From the NCBI GenBank assembly GCA_018064925.1, contig JAGHUH010000027.1, positions 1 to 57,371 on the forward strand: DNA of 57,371 bases, in the 5' to 3' direction. Positions within the stretch are counted from its first letter, which is position 1; the number at the start of each line of letters is the position of its first letter. Origin of the DNA: Candidatus Cacconaster stercorequi. GTDB taxonomy: Bacteria > Bacillota > Clostridia > Oscillospirales > Oscillospiraceae. A program made the translations under genes and the position numbers. Shown here one piece after another: positions 50,334-57,173 of this stretch. Under the pieces are notes generated by a model. It was not told the origin of the DNA and made no database searches. It saw only the letters and a program-made list of their open reading frames with translations.

Positions 50334-50510
50334 ATGAATTGGCTGGAAGCTATTAGAGCAAGAAGGAGTCAGGCGGAAGTGGCAAAAGAGGCAGGTATCA
50401 GTCAGGCGTTTTACTGTGAGATTGAAACCGGGAAGAAACGTCCCAGCGTGGCGGTGGCCAAGCGGATCGCGGCGGTGCTGGGATTCGAGTGGGTGAGGTT
50501 CTTTGAGTGA
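50334..50510 (+). CDS. Cro-like HTH protein
   Basis: The 58-residue protein consists of little more than an XRE helix-turn-helix: AIRARRSQAEVAKEAGISQA and FYCEIETGKKRPSVAVAKRI. Its position directly behind the operator array and opposite the repressor gene fits Cro. ATG 50334 follows AAAGGGGGG; an in-frame GTG at 50328 lies within that site. Confidence 0.8.
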   Translation: MNWLEAIRARRSQAEVAKEAGISQAFYCEIETGKKRPSVAVAKRIAAVLGFEWVRFFE

Positions 50511-50557
50511 TAGGACGACCACGCCGGGGAATAGCGTGAAACGGAGGTGGTGATGCA

Positions 50558-50734
50558 ATGGCAGGGAAAAAGCTGGGATACATCTGCTACATGATGGACA
50601 AAAAGACCGGAGAGGTGCAGGAGATCCAGCAGGTGGCGCCGGAGGTCAAGCAGAAGTGGGCGGAGCGTCTGAGCTCCACAATGAGCGACTACTACACACA
50701 GCACATGGACGAATACACGAAGCTGCACATATAA
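50558..50734 (+). CDS. Small early prophage protein, 58 aa
   Basis: The frame begins MAGKKLGYICYMMDKKTGEV and is mostly charged and helical. GGAGGTGG lies upstream, and its stop overlaps the GGAGG site of the next gene. No domain recognised; similar short proteins are frequent at this position in clostridial phages. Confidence 0.7.
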   Translation: MAGKKLGYICYMMDKKTGEVQEIQQVAPEVKQKWAERLSSTMSDYYTQHMDEYTKLHI

Positions 50735-50747
50735 GGAGGAAAGCGGT

Positions 50748-51023
50748 ATGCGATACTGCTGGCTATGCGGCGGGCCGGAAACAAGCGCGGATCCGATGGA
50801 CACGCACCACATTTTCGGCGGGAGTAACCGGAAGAAAAGCGAGAGGATGGGGCTGACGGTGGATCTGCACCACAACAAATGCCACATCTTCGGGAAAAAA
50901 GCTGTACACAACTGCGCGGAAACCATGCAGGCGCTGCACGAATACGGGCAGCGCCTGGCCATGGAAAACATGGGATGGGACAAGGATACGTTCCGAAGAG
51001 AGTTTGGAAAGAACTATCTGTAA
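50748..51023 (+). CDS. HNH-like nuclease or zinc protein, prophage
   Basis: The 91-residue protein has CWLCGG near residues 4-9, then DTHHIFGGSNRKKSE near 18-32 and LHHNKCHIFGKKAVHNC, seen in parts, near 40-56. The C-x2-C followed by a HH-x-F pattern is the reduced HNH fold found in small phage proteins (DUF968/NinG-like). It could be a recombination or late-control nuclease. A strong AAGGAGG site precedes ATG 50748. Confidence 0.65.
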   Translation: MRYCWLCGGPETSADPMDTHHIFGGSNRKKSERMGLTVDLHHNKCHIFGKKAVHNCAETMQALHEYGQRLAMENMGWDKDTFRREFGKNYL

Positions 51024-51031
51024 TAAAAAAC

Positions 51032-51107
51032 GGCGCATTAGCTCAATCGGCAGAGCATCCCGCTCATAACGGGACGGTTCCGGGTTCAATCCCCCGATGC
51101 GCCACCA
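51032..51107 (+). tRNA. tRNA with CAT anticodon (Met or Ile2), CCA encoded
   Basis: Acceptor GGCGCAT/ATGCGCC, D arm GCTC-AATCGGCA-GAGC, anticodon stem TCCCG/CGGGA with loop CTCATAA, T arm with a mismatch in its stem (C-C), and encoded ACCA. CAT may be elongator Met or lysidine-modified Ile. Confidence 0.9.
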
Positions 51108-51139
51108 CGCCCGTATGGGCCTGTCATAAATATATATCG

Positions 51140-51215
51140 GATCCCCGTAAAACGCTGACGAATATCGTGCTGGTACCGCGATATTCGCTCCGGTGCAATT
51201 CCGGTTGGGGAATCA
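51140..51215 (+). ncRNA. tRNA-like element without a D arm
   Basis: TCCCCG (51142-51147) pairs with TGGGGA (51206-51211). A T-arm-like hairpin CCGG-TGCAATT-CCGG (51190-51204) resembles TTCRANY. Between them, an 11-bp stem (51159-51169 with 51177-51187, one G-U) closes a 7-base loop CTGGTAC that would present GGT, the Thr anticodon. No D arm fits: only 11 bases link acceptor and stem. It ends one base before tRNA-Gly, so it could be processed with it. Not a normal tRNA, possibly a decayed tRNA-Thr or a mimic. Confidence 0.35.
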
Positions 51216-51216
51216 T

Positions 51217-51290
51217 GCAGCATTGGTGTAAAGGAAGCACATCTGCCTTCCAAGCAGACGGTGCCGGTTCGAGTCCGGTATGCTGCTCCA
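51217..51290 (+). tRNA. tRNA-Gly(TCC), CCA encoded
   Basis: Acceptor GCAGCAT/ATGCTGC with discriminator T and encoded CCA, anticodon stem TCTGC/GCAGA with loop CTTCCAA (anticodon TCC), T arm GTGCCGGTTCGAGTCCGGTA. It reads GGA and GGG. Confidence 0.94.
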
Positions 51291-51528
51291 CCCGGCTCGA
51301 GATGAGAGGGCCGGGCCTCCTATAAGCCGAGGGCGATAAAAAGCGGCTCCGCTGCGGTAGACACGCAAGGTCACGCGGCGGCCTCCGGACGAAAAGCCGG
51401 ACGCCGTGCCGGAGGTCGGGCGGACAAGGAAATCCATAACGAAAGAAGGGAATGCACCTCCCGATGGGTCGATGGACGCCCGGCCTGTGCCGGCGCAAGG
51501 AGGACAAGATACAAAAAGGAGACAAGTT
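51291..51528 (+). ncRNA. GC-rich noncoding stretch with several stems
   Basis: These 238 bases hold no good reading frame with a ribosome site until 51529. Stems seen are CCCGGC/GCCGGG (51291-51315), CCTCCGG/CCGGAGG (51382-51415) and CGGGCG/CGCCCG (51417-51482) with an internal GGGA/TCCC. It may be a phage regulatory RNA or a long 5' leader for the next gene; no known family was recognised. Confidence 0.35.
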
Positions 51529-51723
51529 ATGACAGAGGAAAGAAAAAACGAGCTGCAATGGCTCTGGGAAAATGAGACAAATGATCCGGAGACAGAGGAA
51601 TGGCGTGACGAGCTGGACGCAGATGAAATGATGTTTGTGGAAAAACTGGACGAGCAGTACGAGCGTGGATTGGGAAAGCTGCTGAACGATTGGGAAAGAA
51701 TGCAGAACGGTGGTGAAGCGTGA
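51529..51723 (+). CDS. Small acidic prophage protein, 64 aa
   Basis: A 64-residue, strongly acidic protein (many Glu and Asp; NETNDPETEEWRDELDADEM near residues 15-34). AAGGAG lies about 8 bases before ATG 51529. No domain was recognised; acidic DNA-mimic roles are possible but unsupported. Confidence 0.7.
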   Translation: MTEERKNELQWLWENETNDPETEEWRDELDADEMMFVEKLDEQYERGLGKLLNDWERMQNGGEA

Positions 51724-51809
51724 TGGAGTGGATCATGTGCTACATAGGAGCCGGCACAGTGGCGTACCTGCTGATGAGAGGGTGGAAAAATCTGGATGGA
51801 GAGAAGTAA
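51723..51809 (+). CDS. 28-aa membrane peptide
   Basis: MEWIMCYIGAGTVAYLLMRG begins at the ATG that overlaps the stop of the preceding gene (TGATG), and a short charged tail follows. One hydrophobic helix. Small size means only moderate certainty. Confidence 0.5.
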   Translation: MEWIMCYIGAGTVAYLLMRGWKNLDGEK

Positions 51810-52023
51810 TCCATGCGAGATGTGCGCCGAGAAGGTGATCTGCCGCGGATACTGCGCGGCAGTTGGACCGTATATCAACGAGCTGCGGAGAGAGCAGGAA
51901 GCGAAACGGCAGAGGGAAAGGAGACACCGTGAAGAAAAGAACACAGAAGCTGACGCGGCGCATGAAAATTGTGCTGAGTGCAGCGGGAAGAAACCCGGAG
52001 GAATATCGACTGCACCACATTGA
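51796..52023 (+). CDS. Small Cys-containing prophage protein (overlapping)
   Basis: The 75-residue frame begins MERSNPCEMCAEKVICRGYC with C-x2-C and two further cysteines, then a charged helix and a basic tail. It overlaps the genes before and after it, the latter by 95 bases. The Cys-rich start resembles a zinc-binding motif and is unlikely to be a chance frame, but its C-terminal half may not be real. Confidence 0.45.
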   Translation: MERSNPCEMCAEKVICRGYCAAVGPYINELRREQEAKRQRERRHREEKNTEADAAHENCAECSGKKPGGISTAPH

Positions 52024-52090
52024 TCGGGAAACCGGGAAGTGGGTGTTCATCCACAAGGTGACCGGAGAGACGGTACAGGCGGATATGTAG
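51929..52090 (+). CDS. DUF6906-like small prophage protein, 53 aa
   Basis: The protein starts at GTG 51929, 6 bases behind AAAGGAG, and reads KLTRRMKIVLSAAGRNPEEY near residues 8-27, then IDRETGKWVFIHKVTGET. This order of TR-x-x-K-I-x-L-x-x-A-G-x-x-P, then a TG-x-x-x-x-I-x-x turn, matches small DUF6906-type phage proteins from clostridia (recognised by pattern). Function unknown. Confidence 0.65.
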   Translation: MKKRTQKLTRRMKIVLSAAGRNPEEYRLHHIDRETGKWVFIHKVTGETVQADM

Positions 52091-52102
52091 CGAGGAAGTG
52101 AC

Positions 52103-52330
52103 ATGATGGAGTACAGGGTATATGACGCAGAGGGCGTTTTCGTGGGAAGCGGAGGAGTGAGAGAACAGGCTGTTGAAGCGGCGAAGCGAAAAGCACGCAA
52201 GGACGGAAAGCCGATAGACGTGGTGCAGGTGAGCGACCGGGGAGGAATCAAACGATGCCGATACTGGCCGGACGGCACCGTGGAAAGGATGTGGCTGCAC
52301 GATGGCGACAAAAAAGACAGAGTACGATAA
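52103..52330 (+). CDS. Small prophage protein with R/K-rich N-terminus, 75 aa
   Basis: The 75-residue protein reads MMEYRVYDAEGVFVGSGGVR at the N-terminus and EQAVEAAKRKARKDGKPIDV next, resembling a short single-domain phage protein with a beta-alpha-beta pattern. Tandem ATGs at 52103 and 52106; GAGGAAG lies upstream. It overlaps the next gene by 29 bases. Unknown. Confidence 0.65.
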   Translation: MMEYRVYDAEGVFVGSGGVREQAVEAAKRKARKDGKPIDVVQVSDRGGIKRCRYWPDGTVERMWLHDGDKKDRVR

Positions 52331-52637
52331 ATGCTGGGTGGTGACACACCCGGATCACGGACGCGCCTATGTGGTGGCGGACAACTGGGAGCAGGCCACG
52401 GTGAAGGCCGCAAAATTCTGGGGCGTGAAATGGCGGGATGTGGCGTTCTTCTGCGATCTGGAAAAGACGATGGAGGCAAGGAAGAATGTATGCCTAAAGT
52501 GCCGGCGGATCATCTACACCAAAAGTGAACTGTGTCCGGATTGCGCCCATGCCCTGCGGGTGGAGGATGAACAGGTAAAGAACAGGCTGCGGAATTCGTG
52601 GTACCTGGGCAAGAAAGGGGATGCATTTGGGACATGA
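52302..52637 (+). CDS. Prophage protein with zinc ribbon, 111 aa
   Basis: The 111-residue protein has a charged, Trp/Lys-rich N-terminal half and a C-terminal zinc ribbon: CLKCRRIIYTKSELCPDC near residues 64-81 (two C-x2-C). No ribosome site is obvious before ATG 52302, so it may rely on coupling to the preceding gene. The next gene starts inside its stop codon (ATGA). Confidence 0.7.
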   Translation: MATKKTEYDKCWVVTHPDHGRAYVVADNWEQATVKAAKFWGVKWRDVAFFCDLEKTMEARKNVCLKCRRIIYTKSELCPDCAHALRVEDEQVKNRLRNSWYLGKKGDAFGT

Positions 52638-52858
52638 CGGATCGGCCGAAGTGCCCGTGTACGGCCGAGTGCCGGGAAAGATCCGCACGGTGCCGGATCA
52701 GCTGCGAGAGGTACGCCGTGTACGAGGCGGAGCGCGGGAAGTATTACGAAGAAAAAACAAAATCCATCGAAAGGCGGCAGAGTGCCGGGATGATGACGGC
52801 GGCACACGCCGCAAAGATGCGGGACAACGCGCGAAAGAAAAGGGAGGGGCGGTTATGA
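52634..52858 (+). CDS. Small basic Cys-containing prophage protein, 74 aa
   Basis: The 74-residue protein begins MTDRPKCPCTAECRERSARC, has five cysteines in the first 25 residues (C-x-C-x3-C and more), then a long charged helix. It overlaps both neighbours by four bases (ATGA). It may bind zinc through its N-terminal cysteines; no known family. Confidence 0.65.
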   Translation: MTDRPKCPCTAECRERSARCRISCERYAVYEAERGKYYEEKTKSIERRQSAGMMTAAHAAKMRDNARKKREGRL

Positions 52859-53169
52859 CGGTACATACGAGAGAAGATCTGATCGCACGATGGAGATGCT
52901 GCGCAGAGGGGAACTGCGGGAGCTGTCCGGGCGAGATGGAGCTCTGTGATGGGCTTGAGGCCGAAACGATAAAGATGCTGGAGGGAGACGCGGCGGAGCT
53001 GCAGAATAAGCAGCGGCATATTGACAGCCTGCTGCTGGCCAACGAGGGGCTGCGGAACAACATGGGACACATGATGCAGGAAAACCAGCGCCTGAAGGAG
53101 GAAAACGAGAGGCTGCACCGTGAGAATTTCTGGCTGAGTGGAGGGGAGGAAAGAAATGGAACGGACTAA
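52855..53169 (+). CDS. Coiled-coil prophage protein, 104 aa
   Basis: The 104-residue protein has CCAEGNCGSCPGEMELC near residues 15-31 (a Cys-rich block) and a coiled coil from about 45 to 95 (LLLANEGLRNNMGHMMQENQ and RLKEENERLHRENF). It overlaps the next gene by 14 bases and the previous by four. Unknown role, possibly a scaffolding or transcription partner. Confidence 0.65.
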   Translation: MTVHTREDLIARWRCCAEGNCGSCPGEMELCDGLEAETIKMLEGDAAELQNKQRHIDSLLLANEGLRNNMGHMMQENQRLKEENERLHRENFWLSGGEERNGTD

Positions 53170-53422
53170 TTATATTGAGAGAATTTTTCTGGCGGGGGAG
53201 AAGGGATTTCTTCCGATTCTGGAAGAGGCGCTGCGTGAGATCGGAGAGGACGAGACGAAGCTCGTGAACAAGTATAAGGACGATTTGCCGATTTTGCTGG
53301 CATGTCTAAGAGAGATGATTTCTCAAATTGAGGAAATCTGCGGAGAAAGCGGGAAAGAGCTTGCTAACGATCTTGGCCAAATGATTGGCATCGTAAGGTT
53401 TAGCGTTCCGATGGATAAATAA
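53156..53422 (+). CDS. Small helical prophage protein, 88 aa
   Basis: The 88-residue, largely helical and acidic protein begins MERTNYIERIFLAGEKGFLP. ATG 53156 is preceded by GGAGGGGAGG. The start lies inside the end of the previous gene. No domain recognised. Confidence 0.65.
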   Translation: MERTNYIERIFLAGEKGFLPILEEALREIGEDETKLVNKYKDDLPILLACLREMISQIEEICGESGKELANDLGQMIGIVRFSVPMDK

Positions 53423-53427
53423 AAAAT

Positions 53428-53454
53428 GCCCTGCCGGATGGAGCCCGGCAGGGC
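53428..53454. other. GC-rich hairpin before the PcfK-like gene
   Basis: A perfect 10-bp stem GCCCTGCCGG with CCGGCAGGGC (loop ATGGAGC) lies in the 102-base gap between 53422 and 53525. No T tract follows, so it may be a stabilising element or weak terminator. Confidence 0.5.
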
Positions 53455-53524
53455 GGTGAAGTATAGGGACTATATTCCACGCCTCTATTGTAATGCGTGG
53501 GACAAGGAATTGCAAGGAGGAAAT

Positions 53525-53890
53525 ATGAGTAATTTTTACGATGACGCCATCCAGAAGCTGGATGAAGGTGTGAAGGCAAAGCACAAGAGCCGCGAGGCGG
53601 AGGCCATGAAGAAGGCGGTTGCCGATAAGCTGAAGGAATTCTGTAAGCAGGATGATGAATTTGCGCAGGCCGTTGTACAGGGCGGAAAATTCACGGACTG
53701 CATGGATGCCGTGAAGAAGAAGGTCAAGGGGAACAGCATCAGCGACATTGACGCATATAACACGGCGGCAGATTTCTATTTCCCGGGCGCGACTATTCGC
53801 ATGAAAATGGAAATCGACCTGTGCGGGAGTGTGGACGGCGAGGAAGTCGAGCCGGAGACGAAGATCCTCGACCTGTCGGATTTCCTGTGA
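53525..53890 (+). CDS. PcfK-like prophage protein
   Basis: The 121-residue helical protein has KSREAEAMKKAVADKLKEFC near residues 20-39 and EFAQAVVQGGKFTDCMDAVK near 44-63, the layout of PcfK-like proteins of enterococcal plasmids and clostridial phages. It immediately precedes the PcfJ-like gene, the usual pairing, with 10 bases between. GGAGG lies upstream. Role unknown, though the pcfJK pair is found with DNA mobility genes (family context). Confidence 0.65.
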   Translation: MSNFYDDAIQKLDEGVKAKHKSREAEAMKKAVADKLKEFCKQDDEFAQAVVQGGKFTDCMDAVKKKVKGNSISDIDAYNTAADFYFPGATIRMKMEIDLCGSVDGEEVEPETKILDLSDFL

Positions 53891-53900
53891 GGTGGCTGAC

Positions 53901-55553
53901 ATGACGGAACGAGAAAAAAGGATCGAGTGGCTGACGACACACGCGCCGGCGCTGGATGAGAACGATTATAGGACGCTGAACAGCGTATATCAGCCGTATC
54001 TATTTCGCCGGCGGAAGACCGGCGAGCTGTGGACAAGCTGCTGCGGGCAGCATGCGCAGTTGGATGCAAACAGCGCTGTGATGCTGGCCGAGCATGAGCC
54101 GGAGCCGCCGCGCGGATACTGGTCGAGCCAAAGGTATATCCCGAAGCCCCAGATCGTCAAGTGCCCCATCTGCGGGAAGGTTGGACGCGTGAAAGAAGTG
54201 GGACGCACCGGCCGGCGCGATAACCTGTATGCCTTTGACCGCCACATCATCCTCAAGTGGTATCGCGGCGCCCTGTGGGGGCTGGGCGTACACACCGAGA
54301 AGTACTACGGCGGCGAGCTGACGGCGCTGCCGGGGGCAAAGATCACGAAGATCTACCGCTTCACGCCGGGGCGGTGCGAGTATGTGGGGCGAGATTGGTG
54401 GTACCAAAGCAGCATATGGACCAGTTACAGCGAGCTGAAAGGTAGCAGCCTCTGCGCCGGCTGGAAGTGGCCGGACGGCTTTCCGTACTGCGCAGAGCAC
54501 GGAACGGCCTACCACCTGCACGGCGCGGGAGAGGCAGCAAAGAGCCAGACATTACGGTACTGCTTCCGGGAGGAATGGATCCCGGGCGGTAAAGCTATGC
54601 GGTACCTTGCGCTGTGCTGCGTATATCCGAGGCAGGTGGAGATGCTGGGAAAGATCGGGTGCACCGCTGCCATCGATGATATGGTACGACACGGTAAACG
54701 CAACGCCCGGGCATTTAACTGGGACGAGGAAAACCCCGGGAAAGGATTTGCTATCGGAAAGGATGCGATGCGCGAGTGGAAAGATGCCGGCGGAGATCTG
54801 GCGTATTTGGAGGTTTACAAGCTTCTGGCCAAAAAGGGGAAGCCGGCGACATTTGGTGAGCTGGCAGAGCTCAGGCGCTACACTCACGGCGGCATCGGAG
54901 ATTTTAAGCGGGCCGGACAGGCGTGTGCGCGGCACGGGATTTCGGTTCGGAAGCTGTGCAATTATTTCGGCAAACAGAAAATCGGAAGCCCATTGCGGAC
55001 ATGGATTGACACCATAACAGCCGCCGAGAAGATCGGGATCGATCTCGAGAACGAGATCAATCTCCTACCCAAAAATCTTGTGGAAAAGCACGATCTGTGG
55101 ACACATACCGCCGCTCTGCTTTTTGCTGAAAAAGAGAGTGAGGAACAGCGGAAAAAGATGAAGGCGCGGGCAAAAGTACTCGCAAAGAAGTACACATACA
55201 CAGACGGAACACTTCTAATCCGGCCTCCCGTCAGCTGCGGCGAGATCACTGCAGAAGGAAAGTATCTGAAGCACTGTGTGGGCGGATATGCGCACCGCCA
55301 CGCCGATGGGAAAACGACGATCCTTTTCCTGCGTAGGCGGGACAGGCCAGGCATCCCGCTGTGTACAATCGAGATGAAAGGGAGCAAGATCATCCAGATC
55401 CACGGATACCGGAATGAATGGGAGCCGTGCCGGGATAACCCGCAGAGGAAAGACCCGCGTGAACTGTATAAGGGTTTTCTGGGCGCGTGGATCGCATGGG
55501 TGGAAGCCGGAAGCAAACGCGAGAAGAAAAAGAAAGTGAGGAAAACAGCATGA
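53901..55553 (+). CDS. PcfJ-like prophage protein
   Basis: The 550-residue protein has a PcfJ signature in the C-terminal part: AEGKYLKHCVGGYAHRHADG near 455-474 and CTIEMKGSKIIQIHGYRN near 488-505. A zinc-ribbon-like VKCPICGKVGRVKE is near residue 85. ATG 53901 is preferred since GAGGTG lies just before it; earlier in-frame ATGs give a non-homologous extension. The enzyme-like C-terminal domain has no known activity. It is among the longest early genes and is followed by the DUF3102 gene overlapping at ATGA. Confidence 0.75.
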   Translation: MTEREKRIEWLTTHAPALDENDYRTLNSVYQPYLFRRRKTGELWTSCCGQHAQLDANSAVMLAEHEPEPPRGYWSSQRYIPKPQIVKCPICGKVGRVKEVGRTGRRDNLYAFDRHIILKWYRGALWGLGVHTEKYYGGELTALPGAKITKIYRFTPGRCEYVGRDWWYQSSIWTSYSELKGSSLCAGWKWPDGFPYCAEHGTAYHLHGAGEAAKSQTLRYCFREEWIPGGKAMRYLALCCVYPRQVEMLGKIGCTAAIDDMVRHGKRNARAFNWDEENPGKGFAIGKDAMREWKDAGGDLAYLEVYKLLAKKGKPATFGELAELRRYTHGGIGDFKRAGQACARHGISVRKLCNYFGKQKIGSPLRTWIDTITAAEKIGIDLENEINLLPKNLVEKHDLWTHTAALLFAEKESEEQRKKMKARAKVLAKKYTYTDGTLLIRPPVSCGEITAEGKYLKHCVGGYAHRHADGKTTILFLRRRDRPGIPLCTIEMKGSKIIQIHGYRNEWEPCRDNPQRKDPRELYKGFLGAWIAWVEAGSKREKKKKVRKTA

Positions 55554-56524
55554 GTGAGATCATCACCGTGCCGATGGCGGCACAGAGAGACATCCAGACG
55601 ATTACGGCGGAGATTAGGGTCTATGTGCACCAGGGAATGGTGGCGGCAATAGAAATCGGCAGGCGCCTGGTAGAGGCAAAGGATATGCTAGAGCACGGAG
55701 AATGGGGGAGATGGCTGGAGGAGGAAGCCAACATATCGCAGAGCAATGCACAAATCTACATGAGTGTATTCCGGGAATACGGAAGCGGGCAGCAGAGCCT
55801 GTACGGGGACAGCAGTGCCATGCTGGAGAAGATACCGAACCTGACCATGGCGCATGAGCTGCTGGCCATTAAGGATCTTGCCGAGCGGGAAAAATTCGTG
55901 GAGGAGCATGATCTGTCGGAGATGAGCACCCGCGAGCTGAAGCAGGCCATCCGGGAGCGGGACGAGGCGAAGGATCGCGCCGAGGAGGCGGAAAGAGCAC
56001 TGGATCAGGCACGAAGCGAGGCAACCGGATATTTCCACAGCCAGCAGGATATGGAAAAGAAGTGGCGCGCGGCACAGGATGAGGCAAGGAGCGCCAGAGA
56101 GAGAGCGGAAAAAGAAAAGGCAAACGCCGTTGCTGCCGAGAAAAAGCTGAAGGAACTGCAGGAGCATCCGGAGATCCCGGAGGGCACCATGGAGCAGCTG
56201 CGGCGCGAGGCGGAGGAAAAGGCCGCCAAGGAAGCGCTGGAGAAGGTGCAGAAAAAACTGGAGAAAGAGAAGAAACGAGCTGCAGAGGCGGAGAAGGCAG
56301 AACGGCAGGCGAAGGAGAAGCTGGAGAACATCCGGAAGCAGTCGGCGATGGCGGACGCAGACACAGCGCTTTTCAGTCTGCATTATAAGGAAATACAAAA
56401 TAAATTTGAACAGCTGAAGCAGTTGTATGCCAGGATCAGGGAGCAGGACGAGGAGAAGGCGGACAAGCTGAAGGGAGCCATGAAGGCGCTGCTGGAGAGC
56501 ATGGAGGAAACATGGGAAAGATGA
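55550..56524 (+). CDS. DUF3102-domain coiled-coil prophage protein
   Basis: The 324-residue protein has the DUF3102 domain at about 15-110, recognised from AAIEIGRRLVEAKDMLEHGE and EEANISQSNAQIYMSVFREY, with a predicted helix-turn-helix-like shape. The following 200 residues form a long, Glu/Lys/Ala-rich coiled coil (residues about 130-310). The family appears in phage and plasmid regions and has been linked to partition-like or DNA-binding roles (family impression). It overlaps both neighbours by four bases. Confidence 0.75.
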   Translation: MSEIITVPMAAQRDIQTITAEIRVYVHQGMVAAIEIGRRLVEAKDMLEHGEWGRWLEEEANISQSNAQIYMSVFREYGSGQQSLYGDSSAMLEKIPNLTMAHELLAIKDLAEREKFVEEHDLSEMSTRELKQAIRERDEAKDRAEEAERALDQARSEATGYFHSQQDMEKKWRAAQDEARSARERAEKEKANAVAAEKKLKELQEHPEIPEGTMEQLRREAEEKAAKEALEKVQKKLEKEKKRAAEAEKAERQAKEKLENIRKQSAMADADTALFSLHYKEIQNKFEQLKQLYARIREQDEEKADKLKGAMKALLESMEETWER

Positions 56525-56577
56525 GATGGCATGACGCCAAAACAGATCCACCGGACCTGCCGGGGGAGGAAACATGA
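56521..56577 (+). CDS. 18-aa frame bridging two genes, DUF551-like start
   Basis: ATG 56521 overlaps the DUF3102 stop (ATGA), and the stop TGA (56575-56577) overlaps the next ATG. MRWHDAKTDPPDLPGEET resembles the beginning of DUF551 phage proteins, which are normally 60-70 residues. It may be a decayed gene or a translational bridge. Confidence 0.35.
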   Translation: MRWHDAKTDPPDLPGEET

Positions 56578-57173
56578 AGCGAGAAAACGAGGGAATGAAA
56601 AAATGCCGGAAGTGCATCTACCGCAACAAGGGAAGATGGAAAGATTATGGGTGCAATCACATGGATGTGGCTGGCGTATCACGGCTGTTGCGGGGGAAGA
56701 TGGAAGGATATGCAACGGTGGACAAAATGGGGACGGTGCATTTCCCGGTGGAGGACTGCCCATTCTGGCGGGATACAGAAATCTGGACACGGGATGGCAT
56801 CCCGGCGCAGAAGCCGAAGGACGGGAAAATGTCAAAGATGTGCAGAGAAAAGAAGAAACGAGGCCTTGCGCCGGAAAAGGTAACGCTGATCGTGGAGCTG
56901 CTGAAAAGCGGGGCAGCCTACAAAGAAATTGCGCAGAAAGCAAGGTGCAGCGTGCCAACCATCTGCAAGGTAGCCGATCAGCACGGATTGAAGCGCAGAG
57001 CGGAATACAACCACGAGAAAACAGACGCGGAACGAATAGAGCTGTGGAAACAGGGAATGACGGACGGGCAGATCGCGGAGAAGCTGGGGCTGACGCGGAA
57101 GGCGATATGGTCATGGCGGACGGAGCGGGGGCTTGCGAGGAACGAGGAGCCGGTATGCGGAGGAAAGAAATGA
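56574..57173 (+). CDS. HTH/zinc-type prophage regulator, 199 aa
   Basis: The 199-residue protein has an N-terminal Cys/His block (KKCRKCIYRNKGRWKDYGC near residues 9-27) and two helix-turn-helix-like repeats in the C-terminal half: AYKEIAQKARCSVPTICKVAD near 115-136 is one and DGQIAEKLGLTRKAIWSWR near 163-181 the other. It could be a phage transcription activator or terminase-associated factor. ATG 56574 is preceded by GGGGGAGG. The next gene overlaps at ATGA. Confidence 0.6.
   Translation: MKRENEGMKKCRKCIYRNKGRWKDYGCNHMDVAGVSRLLRGKMEGYATVDKMGTVHFPVEDCPFWRDTEIWTRDGIPAQKPKDGKMSKMCREKKKRGLAPEKVTLIVELLKSGAAYKEIAQKARCSVPTICKVADQHGLKRRAEYNHEKTDAERIELWKQGMTDGQIAEKLGLTRKAIWSWRTERGLARNEEPVCGGKK

Noticed and set aside
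51213-51944. 243-codon minus-strand frame over the tRNA-Gly region
   Set aside because: It runs through a clear tRNA and overlaps several supported genes; low-complexity Ser/Phe-rich product.
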